Of a stretch of 64,000 nucleotides of DNA, positions 50,801 to 63,000 are shown one piece after another. Positions within the stretch are counted from its first letter, which is position 1, and each line of letters starts with the position of its first letter. A program made the translations under genes and the position numbers. The DNA lies in contig NW_026912215.1 of the NCBI RefSeq assembly GCF_963662255.1, positions 1 through 64,000 of the forward strand. Direction: 5' to 3'. The notes under the pieces were generated by a model that saw only the letters and a list, made by a program, of their open reading frames with translations, did no database searches and was not told the origin of the DNA. The DNA comes from Cinclus cinclus (taxonomy: Eukaryota > Chordata > Aves > Passeriformes > Cinclidae).

Positions 50801-53800
50801 TTTGACACCAATGGGCCTAAAAGGGGCAGGGATGTATTGTGAAAGCATGGGGCCCAATTAAAACCTGGTACAATTACGCCACCATGGAGGCCAAGAATCA
50901 AATGATTCATTGTGACATCAAGTGGCCTAAAAGGGCATGGGATGCATTGTGACACCACAGGGGTTAAGAGAAGCAAGGCACCATTGTAACCCAATGAAGG
51001 CTATCAATCTAAGAATCCCTTTTGACACCAGGGGGCGAAAAAGGACCATGGATGAACTCTGACATCATGGGGACCTATAGAAGCAAGGAACCATTATGAC
51101 ACCATGAAGGCCAAGAATCAAATGGTTCATTGTAAGACCAAGTGGCCTAAAAGGGCTTGGAATGCATTGTGACACCACAGAGGTTAAGAGAAGCCAGGAA
51201 CCATTGTGACCCAATGCAGGCTAACAATCTAATGATCCCTTGTGGCACCAGGGGGTATAAAAAGGGCCAGGGATGGATTGTTACAGCACGGGGACCAATA
51301 GAAGCAAGGATCTATTATGCCACCGTGGAGGCCAAGAATCAAATGATTCATTGTGACATCAAGTGGCCTAAAAGGGCATGGGATGCATTGTGACAGCACA
51401 GGGGTTAAGAGAAGCAAGGAACCATTGTGACCCAATGCAGGCTAAAAATCTAATGATCCCTAGTGACACCAATGGGCATAAAAGGGCCAGGGATGGATTG
51501 TTACAGCACGGGGACCAATAGAAGCAAGGATCTATTATGCCACCATGGAGGCCAAGAATCAAATAATTCATTGTGACATCAAGTGGCCTAAAAGGGCATG
51601 GGATGCATTGTGACAGCACAGGGGTTAAGAGAAGCAAGGATCCATTGTGACCCAATGGAGGCTAACAATCTAAGAATCCCTTGTGACACCAATGGGCCTA
51701 AAAGGGGCAGGGATGTATTGTGAAAGCATGGGGCCCAATGAAAACCTGGTACAATTACGCCACCATGGAGGCCAAGAATCAAATGATTCATTGTAAGACC
51801 AAGTGGCCTAAAAGGGCATGGGATGCATTGTGACACCACAGGGGTTAAGAGAAGCAAGGAACCATTGTGACCCAATGTAGGCTAACAATCTAAGAATCCC
51901 TTTTGACAACAGGGGGCGCAAAAGGACCACGGATGAACTCTGACAGCATGGAGAGCTATAGAAACAAGGAACCATTATGACACCATGAAGGCCAAGAATC
52001 AAATGGTTCATTGTAAGACCAAGTGGCCTAAAAGGGCTTGGAATGCATTGTGACACCACAGAGGTTAAGAGAAGCCAGGAACCATTGTGACCCAATGCAG
52101 GCTAACAATCTAATGATCCCTTGTGGCACCAGGGGGTATAAAAAGGGCCAGGGATGGATTGTTACAGCACGGGGACCAATAGAAGCAAGGATCTATTATG
52201 CCACCGTGGAGGCCAAGAATCAAATGATTCATTGTGACATCAAGTGGCCTAAAAGGGCATGGGATGCATTGTGACAGCACAGGGGTTAAGAGAAGCAAGG
52301 ATCCATTGTGACCCAATGGAGGCTAACAATCTAATAATCCCTTTTGACACCAATGGGCCTAAAAGGGGCAGGGATGTATTGTGAAAGCATGGGGCCCAGT
52401 GAAAACATGGTACATTCAAGCCACCCTGGAGGCCAAGAATCAAATGATTCATTGTGACATCAAGTGGCCTAAAAGGGCATGGGATGCATTGTGACACCAC
52501 AGGGGTTAAGAGAACCAAGGCACCATTGTAACCCAATGCAGGCTAACAATCTAAGAATACCTTTTGACACCAGGGGGCGCAAAAGGACCACGGATGAACT
52601 CTGACAGCATGGGGACCTATAGAAGCAAGGAACCATTATGACACCATGAAGGCCAAGAATCAAATGGTTCATTGTAAGACCAAGTGGCCTAAAAGGGCTT
52701 GGAATGCATTGTGACAGCACAGAGGTTAAGAGAAGCAAGGAACCATTGTGACCCAATGCAGGCTAACAATCTAATGATCCCTTGTGGCACCGGGGGGTAT
52801 AAAAAGGGCCAGGGATGGATTGTTACAGCACGGGGACCAATAGAAGCAAGAATCTATTATGCCACCGTGGAGGCCAAGAATCAAATGATTCATTGTGACA
52901 TCAAGTGGCCTAAAAGGGCATGGGATGCATTGTGACACCACAGAGGTTAAGAGAAGCAAGGAACCATTGAGACCCAATGCAGGCTAACAATCTAATGATC
53001 CCTTGTGGCACCAATGGGCCTAAAAGGGGCAGGGATGAATTGTTACAACACGGGGACCAATAGAAGCAAGGATCTATTATGCCACCACGGAGGCCAAGAA
53101 TCAAATGATTCATTGTGACATCAAGTGGCCTAAAAGGGCATGGGATGCATTGTGACAGCACAGAGGTTAAGAGAAGCAAGGAACCATTGTGACGCAATGT
53201 AGGCTAACAATCTAAGAATCCCTTTTGACACCAGGGGGCGCAAAATGACCACGGATGAACCTTGACAGCATGGGGACCTATAGAAGCAAGGAACCATTAT
53301 GACACCATGAAGGCCAAGAATCAAATGGTTCATTGTAAGACCAAGTGGCCTAAAAGGGCTTGGAATGCATTGTGACACCACAGAGGTTAAGAGAAGCAAG
53401 GAACCATTGTGACCCAATGCAGGCTAACAATCTAATGATCCCTTGTGACACCAATGGGCCTAAAAGGGCCAGGGATGAATTGTGAAAGCATGGGGCCCCA
53501 GTAAAACCTGGTACAATTATGCCACCATGGAGGCCAAGAATCAAATGATTCATTGTGACATCAAGTGGCCTAAAAGGGCATGGGATGCATTGTGACACCA
53601 CAGGGGTTAAGAGAAGCAAGGCACCATTGTAACCCAATGAAGGCTATCAATCTAAGAATCCCTTTTGACACCAGGGGGCGAAAAAGGACCATGGATGAAC
53701 TCTGACATCATGGGGACCTATAGAAGCAAGGAACCATTATGACACCATGAAGGCCAAGAATCAAATGGTTCATTGTAAGACCAAGTGGCCTAAAAGGGCT

Positions 53801-56800
53801 TGGAATGCATTGTGACACCACAGAGGTTAAGAGAAGCCAGGAACCATTGTGACCCAATGCAGGCTAACAATCTAATGATCCCTTGTGGCACCAGGGGGTA
53901 TAAAAAGGGCCAGGGATGGATTGTTACAGCACGGGGACCAATAGAAGCAAGGATCTATTATGCCACCGTGGAGGCCAAGAATCAAATGATTCATTGTGTC
54001 ATCAAGTGGCCTAAAAGGGCATGGGATGCATTGTGACACCACAGGGGTTAGGATGAAGCAAGGATCCATTGTGACCCAATGGAGGCTAATAATCCCAGGA
54101 TCCCATTTGACACCAGGGGGCGTAAAAGGGCCAGGGATGGATTGTTACAGCACGGGGACCAATAGAAGCAAGGATCTATTATGCCACCATGGAGGCCAAG
54201 AATCAAATAATTCATTGTGACATCAAGTGGCCTAAAAGGGCATGGGATGCATTGTGACAACACAGGGGTTAAGAGAAGCAAGGATCCATTGTGACCCAAT
54301 GGAGGCTAACAATCTAATGATCCCTTGTGACACCAATGGGCCTAAAAGGGGCAGGGATGTATTGTGAAAGCATGGGGCCCAATTAAAACCTGGTACAATT
54401 ACGCCACCATGGAGGCCAAGAATCAAATGATTCATTGTGATATCAAGTGGCCTAAAAGGGCATGGGATGCATTGTGACACCACAGGGGTTAAGAGAAGCA
54501 AGGAACCATTGTGACCCAATGTAGGCTAACAATCTAAGAATCCCTTTTGACAACAGGGGGCGCAAAAGGACCACGGATGAACTCTGACAGCATGGAGAGC
54601 TATAGAAACAAGGAACCATTATGACACCATGAAGGCCAAGAATCAAATGGTTCATTGTAAGACCAAGTGGCCTAAAAGGGCTTGGAATGCATTGTGACAC
54701 CACAGAGGTTAAGAGAAGCAAGGAACCATTGTGACCCAATGCAGGCTAACAATCTAATGATCCCTTGTGGCACCAGGGGGTATAAAAAGGGCCAGGGATG
54801 GATTGTTACAGCACGGGGACCAATAGAAGCAAGGATCTATTATGCCACCGTGGAGGCCAAGAATCAAATGATTCATTGTGACATCAAGTGGCCTAAAAGG
54901 GCATGGGATGCATTGTGACAGCACAGGGGTTAAGAGAAGCAAGGATCCATTGTGACCCAATGGAGGCTAACAATCTAAGGATCCCTTTTGACACCAATGG
55001 GCCTAAAAGGGGCAGGGATGTATTGTGAAAGCATGGGGCCCAGTGAAAACATGGTACAATCAAGCCAACATGGAGGCCAAGAATCAAATGATTCATTGTG
55101 ACATCAAGTGGCCTAAAAGGGCATGGGATGCATTGTGACACCACAGGGGTTAAGAGAACCAAGGCAGCATTGTAACCCAATGCAGGCTAACAATCTAAGA
55201 ATCCCTTTTGACACCAGGGGGCGCAAAAGGACCACGGATGAACTCTGACAGCATGGGGACCTATAGAAGCAAGGAACCATTATGACACCATGAAGGCCAA
55301 GAATCAAATGGTTCATTGTGACATCAAGTGGCCTAAAAGGGCTTGGAATGCATTGTGACAGCACAGAGGTTAAGAGAAGCAAGGAACCATTGTGACCCAA
55401 TGCAGGCTAACAATCTAATGATCCCTTGTGGCACCGGGGGGTATAAAAAGGGCCAGGGATGGATTGTTACAGCACGGGGACCAATAGAAGCAAGGATCTA
55501 TTATGCCACCATGGAGGCCAAGAATCAAATGATTCATTGTGACATCAAGTGGCCTAAAAGGGCATGGGATGCATTGTGACACCACAGAGGTTAAGAGAAG
55601 CAAGGAACCATTGAGACCCAATGCAGGCTAACAATCTAATGATCCCTTGTGACACCAATGGGCCTAAAAGGGGCAGGGATGAATTGTTACAACACGGGGA
55701 CCAATAGAAGCAAGGATCTATTATGCCACCACGGAGGCCAAGAATCAAATGATTCATTGTGACGTCAAGTGGCCTAAAAGGGCATGGGATGCATTGTGAC
55801 AGCACAGGGGTTAAGAGAAGCAAGGAACCATTGTGACCCATTGCAGGCTAACAATCTAATGATCCCTAGTGACACCAATGAGCCTAAAAGGTCCAGGGAT
55901 GGATTGCTACAGCACGGGGACCAATAGAAGCAAGGATCTATTATGCCACCATGGAGGCCAAGAATCAAATAATTCATTGTGACATCAAGTGGCCTAAAAG
56001 GGCATGGGATGCATTGTGACAGCACAGGGGTTAAGAGAAGCAAGGATCCATTGTGACCCAATGGAGGCTAACAATCTAATGATCCCTTGTGACACCAATG
56101 GGCCTAAAAGGGGCAGGGATGTATTGTGAAAGCATGGGGCACAATTAAAACCTGGTACAATTACGCCACCATGGAGGCCAAGAATCAAATGATTCATTGT
56201 GACATCAAGTGGCCTAAAAGGGCATGGGATGCATTGTGACACCACAGGGGTTAAGAGAAGCAAGGCACCATTGTAACCCAATGAAGGCTATCAATCTAAG
56301 AATCCCTTTTGACACCAGGGGGCGAAAAAGGACCATGGATGAACTCTGACATCATGGGGACCTATAGAAGCAAGGAACCATTATGACACCATGAAGGCCA
56401 AGAATCAAATGGTTCATTGTAAGACCAAGTGGCCTAAAAGGGCTTGGAATGCATTGTGACACCACAGAGGTTAAGAGAAGCCAGGAACCATTGTGACCCA
56501 ATGCAGGCTAACAATCTAATGATCCCTTGTGGCACCAGGGGGTATAAAAAGGGCCAGGGATGGATTGTTACAGCACGGGGACCAATAGAAGCAAGGATCT
56601 ATTATGCCACCGTGGAGGCCAAGAATCAAATGATTCATTGTGACATCAAGTGGCCTAAAAGGGCATGGGATGCATTGTGACAGCACAGGGGTTAAGAGAA
56701 GCAAGGATCCATTGTGACCCAATGCAGGCTAAAAATCTAATGATCCCTAGTGACACCAATGGGCCTAAAAGGGGCAGGGATGTATTGTGAATGCATGGGG

Positions 56801-57082
56801 CCCAGTGAAAACATGGTACAATCAAGCCAACATGGAGGCCAAGAATCAAATGATTCATTGTGACATCAAGTGGCCTAAAAGGGCATGGGATGCATTGTGA
56901 CACCACAGGGGTTAAGAGAACCAAGGCACCATTGTAACCCAATGCAGGCTAACAATCTAAGAATCCCTTTTGACACCAGGGGGCGCAAAAGGACCACGGA
57001 TGAACTCTGACAGCATGGGGACCTATAGAAGCAAGGAACCATTATGACACCATGAAGGCCAAGAATCAAGTGGTTCATTGTG
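47831..57082 (+). repeat. 42-monomer superblock (9252 bp), copy 1
   Basis: Bases about 47831-54748 recur as 57083-64000 at an offset of 9252 bp. Inside it, about 48945-51400 also recurs at 55554-58009 (offset 6609, 30 monomers), so the unit contains a long internal repeat that shows up again as a local 2643-bp (12-monomer) spacing (48142 to 50785, 57394 to 60037). Typical markers are GAAGCCAGGAACC, CACCGGGGGG, CCAATGAAGGCTATCAATC and CCCTAGTGACACC. Confidence 0.83.
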
Positions 57083-60000
57083 ACATCAAGTGGCCTAAAA
57101 GGGCTTGGAATGCATTGTGACAGCACAGAGGTTAAGAGAAGCAAGGAACCATTGTGACCCAATGCAGGCTAACAATCTAATGATCCCTTGTGGCACCGGG
57201 GGGTATAAAAAGGGCCAGGGATGGATTGTTACAGCACGGGGACCAATAGAAGCAAGGATCTATTATGCCACCATGGAGGCCAAGAATCAAATGATTCATT
57301 GTGACATCAAGTGGCCTAAAAGGGCATGGGATGCATTGTGACAGCACAGGGGTTAAGAGAAGCAAGGATCCATTGTGACCCAATGGAGGCTAACTATCTA
57401 ATGATCCCTTTTGACACCAATGGGCCTAAAAGGGGCAGGGATGTATTGTGAAAGCATGGGGCCCAATTAAAACCTGGTACAATTACGCCACCATGGAGGC
57501 CAAGAATCAAATGATTCATTGTGACATCAAGTGGCCTAAAAGGGCATGGGATGCATTGTGACACCACAGGGGTTAAGAGAAGCAAGGCACCATTGTAACC
57601 CAATGAAGGCTATCAATCTAAGAATCCCTTTTGACACCAGGGGGCGAAAAAGGACCATGGATGAACTCTGACATCATGGGGACCTATAGAAGCAAGGAAC
57701 CATTATGACACCATGAAGGCCAAGAATCAAATGGTTCATTGTAAGACCAAGTGGCCTAAAAGGGCTTGGAATGCATTGTGACACCACAGAGGTTAAGAGA
57801 AGCCAGGAACCATTGTGACCCAATGCAGGCTAACAATCTAATGATCCCTTGTGGCACCAGGGGGTATAAAAAGGGCCAGGGATGGATTGTTACAGCACGG
57901 GGACCAATAGAAGCAAGGATCTATTATGCCACCGTGGAGGCCAAGAATCAAATGATTCATTGTGACATCAAGTGGCCTAAAAGGGCATGGGATGCATTGT
58001 GACAGCACAGGGGTTAAGAGAAGCAAGGAACCATTGTGACCCAATGCAGGCTAAAAATCTAATGATCCCTAGTGACACCAATGGGCCTAAAAGGGCCAGG
58101 GATGGATTGTTACAGCACGGGGACCAATAGAAGCAAGGATCTATTATGCCACCATGGAGGCCAAGAATCAAATGATTCATTGTGACATCAAGTGGCCTAA
58201 AAGGGCATGGGATGCATTGTGACACCACAGAGGTTAAGAGAAGCAAGGAACCATTGAGACCCAATGCAGGCTAACAATCTAATGATCCCTTGTGACACCA
58301 ATGGGCCTAAAAGGGGCAGGGATGAATTGTTACAACACGGGGACCAATAGAAGCAAGGATCTATTATGCCACCACGGAGGCCAAGAATCAAATGATTCAT
58401 TGTGACGTCAAGTGGCCTAAAAGGGCATGGGATGCATTGTGACAGCACAGGGGTTAAGAGAAGCAAGGAACCATTGTGACCCATTGCAGGCTAACAATCT
58501 AATGATCCCTAGTGACACCAATGAGCCTAAAAGGTCCAGGGATGGATTGCTACAGCACGGGGACCAATAGAAGCAAGGATCTATTATGCCACCATGGAGG
58601 CCAAGAATCAAATAATTCATTGTGACATCAAGTGGCCTAAAAGGGCATGGGATGCATTGTGACAGCACAGGGGTTAAGAGAAGCAAGGATCCATTGTGAC
58701 CCAATGGAGGCTAACAATCTAATGATCCCTTGTGACACCAATGGGCCTAAAAGGGGCAGGGATGTATTGTGAAAGCATGGGGCACAATTAAAACCTGGTA
58801 CAATTACGCCACCATGGAGGCCAAGAATCAAATGATTCATTGTGACATCAAGTGGCCTAAAAGGGCATGGGATGCATTGTGACACCACAGGGGTTAAGAG
58901 AAGCAAGGCACCATTGTAACCCAATGAAGGCTATCAATCTAAGAATCCCTTTTGACACCAGGGGGCGAAAAAGGACCATGGATGAACTCTGACATCATGG
59001 GGACCTATAGAAGCAAGGAACCATTATGACACCATGAAGGCCAAGAATCAAATGGTTCATTGTAAGACCAAGTGGCCTAAAAGGGCTTGGAATGCATTGT
59101 GACACCACAGAGGTTAAGAGAAGCCAGGAACCATTGTGACCCAATGCAGGCTAACAATCTAATGATCCCTTGTGGCACCAGGGGGTATAAAAAGGGCCAG
59201 GGATGGATTGTTACAGCACGGGGACCAATAGAAGCAAGGATCTATTATGCCACCGTGGAGGCCAAGAATCAAATGATTCATTGTGACATCAAGTGGCCTA
59301 AAAGGGCATGGGATGCATTGTGACAGCACAGGGGTTAAGAGAAGCAAGGATCCATTGTGACCCAATGCAGGCTAAAAATCTAATGATCCCTAGTGACACC
59401 AATGGGCCTAAAAGGGGCAGGGATGTATTGTGAATGCATGGGGCCCAGTGAAAACACGGTACAATCAAGCCAACATGGAGGCCAAGAATCAAATGATTCA
59501 TTGTGACATCAAGTGGCCTAAAAGGGCATGGGATGCATTGTGACACCACAGGGGTTAAGAGAACCAAGGCACCATTGTAACCCAATGCAGGCTAACAATC
59601 TAAGAATCCCTTTTGACACCAGGGGGCGCAAAAGGACCACGGATGAACTCTGACAGCATGGGGACCTATAGAAGCAAGGAACCATTATGACACCATGAAG
59701 GCCAAGAATCAAGTGGTTCATTGTGACATCAAGTGGCCTAAAAGGGCTTGGAATGCATTGTGACAGCACAGAGGTTAAGAGAAGCAAGGAACCATTGTGA
59801 CCCAATGCAGGCTAACAATCTAATGATCCCTTGTGGCACCGGGGGGTATAAAAAGGGCCAGGGATGGATTGTTACAGCACGGGGACCAATAGAAGCAAGG
59901 ATCTATTATGCCACCATGGAGGCCAAGAATCAAATGATTCATTGTGACATCAAGTGGCCTAAAAGGGCATGGGATGCATTGTGACAGCACAGGGGTTAAG

Positions 60001-63000
60001 AGAAGCAAGGATCCATTGTGACCCAATGGAGGCTAACTATCTAATGATCCCTTTTGACACCAATGGGCCTAAAAGGGGCAGGGATGTATTGTGAAAGCAT
60101 GGGGCCCAATTAAAACCTGGTACAATTACGCCACCATGGAGGCCAAGAATCAAATGATTCATTGTGACATCAAGTGGCCTAAAAGGGCATGGGATGCATT
60201 GTGACACCACAGGGGTTAAGAGAAGCAAGGCACCATTGTAACCCAATGAAGGCTATCAATCTAAGAATCCCTTTTGACACCAGGGGGCGAAAAAGGACCA
60301 TGGATGAACTCTGACATCATGGGGACCTATAGAAGCAAGGAACCATTATGACACCATGAAGGCCAAGAATCAAATGGTTCATTGTAAGACCAAGTGGCCT
60401 AAAAGGGCTTGGAATGCATTGTGACACCACAGAGGTTAAGAGAAGCCAGGAACCATTGTGACCCAATGCAGGCTAACAATCTAATGATCCCTTGTGGCAC
60501 CAGGGGGTATAAAAAGGGCCAGGGATGGATTGTTACAGCACGGGGACCAATAGAAGCAAGGATCTATTATGCCACCGTGGAGGCCAAGAATCAAATGATT
60601 CATTGTGACATCAAGTGGCCTAAAAGGGCATGGGATGCATTGTGACAGCACAGGGGTTAAGAGAAGCAAGGAACCATTGTGACCCAATGCAGGCTAAAAA
60701 TCTAATGATCCCTAGTGACACCAATGGGCATAAAAGGGCCAGGGATGGATTGTTACAGCACGGGGACCAATAGAAGCAAGGATCTATTATGCCACCATGG
60801 AGGCCAAGAATCAAATAATTCATTGTGACATCAAGTGGCCTAAAAGGGCATGGGATGCATTGTGACAGCACAGGGGTTAAGAGAAGCAAGGATCCATTGT
60901 GACCCAATGGAGGCTAACAATCTAAGAATCCCTTGTGACACCAATGGGCCTAAAAGGGGCAGGGATGTATTGTGAAAGCATGGGGCCCAATGAAAACCTG
61001 GTACAATTACGCCACCATGGAGGCCAAGAATCAAATGATTCATTGTAAGACCAAGTGGCCTAAAAGGGCATGGGATGCATTGTGACACCACAGGGGTTAA
61101 GAGAAGCAAGGAACCATTGTGACCCAATGTAGGCTAACAATCTAAGAATCCCTTTTGACAACAGGGGGCGCAAAAGGACCACGGATGAACTCTGACAGCA
61201 TGGAGAGCTATAGAAACAAGGAACCATTATGACACCATGAAGGCCAAGAATCAAATGGTTCATTGTAAGACCAAGTGGCCTAAAAGGGCTTGGAATGCAT
61301 TGTGACACCACAGAGGTTAAGAGAAGCCAGGAACCATTGTGACCCAATGCAGGCTAACAATCTAATGATCCCTTGTGGCACCAGGGGGTATAAAAAGGGC
61401 CAGGGATGGATTGTTACAGCACGGGGACCAATAGAAGCAAGGATCTATTATGCCACCGTGGAGGCCAAGAATCAAATGATTCATTGTGACATCAAGTGGC
61501 CTAAAAGGGCATGGGATGCATTGTGACAGCACAGGGGTTAAGAGAAGCAAGGATCCATTGTGACCCAATGGAGGCTAACAATCTAATAATCCCTTTTGAC
61601 ACCAATGGGCCTAAAAGGGGCAGGGATGTATTGTGAAAGCATGGGGCCCAGTGAAAACATGGTACATTCAAGCCACCCTGGAGGCCAAGAATCAAATGAT
61701 TCATTGTGACATCAAGTGGCCTAAAAGGGCATGGGATGCATTGTGACACCACAGGGGTTAAGAGAACCAAGGCACCATTGTAACCCAATGCAGGCTAACA
61801 ATCTAAGAATACCTTTTGACACCAGGGGGCGCAAAAGGACCACGGATGAACTCTGACAGCATGGGGACCTATAGAAGCAAGGAACCATTATGACACCATG
61901 AAGGCCAAGAATCAAATGGTTCATTGTAAGACCAAGTGGCCTAAAAGGGCTTGGAATGCATTGTGACAGCACAGAGGTTAAGAGAAGCAAGGAACCATTG
62001 TGACCCAATGCAGGCTAACAATCTAATGATCCCTTGTGGCACCGGGGGGTATAAAAAGGGCCAGGGATGGATTGTTACAGCACGGGGACCAATAGAAACA
62101 AGAATCTATTATGCCACCGTGGAGGCCAAGAATCAAATGATTCATTGTGACATCAAGTGGCCTAAAAGGGCATGGGATGCATTGTGACACCACAGAGGTT
62201 AAGAGAAGCAAGGAACCATTGAGACCCAATGCAGGCTAACAATCTAATGATCCCTTGTGGCACCAATGGGCCTAAAAGGGGCAGGGATGAATTGTTACAA
62301 CACGGGGACCAATAGAAGCAAGGATCTATTATGCCACCACGGAGGCCAAGAATCAAATGATTCATTGTGACATCAAGTGGCCTAAAAGGGCATGGGATGC
62401 ATTGTGACAGCACAGAGGTTAAGAGAAGCAAGGAACCATTGTGACGCAATGTAGGCTAACAATCTAAGAATCCCTTTTGACACCAGGGGGCGCAAAATGA
62501 CCACGGATGAACCTTGACAGCATGGGGACCTATAGAAGCAAGGAACCATTATGACACCATGAAGGCCAAGAATCAAATGGTTCATTGTAAGACCAAGTGG
62601 CCTAAAAGGGCTTGGAATGCATTGTGACACCACAGAGGTTAAGAGAAGCAAGGAACCATTGTGACCCAATGCAGGCTAACAATCTAATGATCCCTTGTGA
62701 CACCAATGGGCCTAAAAGGGCCAGGGATGAATTGTGAAAGCATGGGGCCCCAGTAAAACCTGGTACAATTATGCCACCATGGAGGCCAAGAATCAAATGA
62801 TTCATTGTGACATCAAGTGGCCTAAAAGGGCATGGGATGCATTGTGACACCACAGGGGTTAAGAGAAGCAAGGCACCATTGTAACCCAATGAAGGCTATC
62901 AATCTAAGAATCCCTTTTGACACCAGGGGGCGAAAAAGGACCATGGATGAACTCTGACATCATGGGGACCTATAGAAGCAAGGAACCATTATGACACCAT

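Noticed and set aside
53996..54220. Longer or odd frames (62, 74, 83, 99 codons) near the TTAGGATGAAG junctions
   Set aside because: The one-base insertion in unit 2 joins or cuts the usual repeat frames; the peptides are the same repeat translated in another phase.
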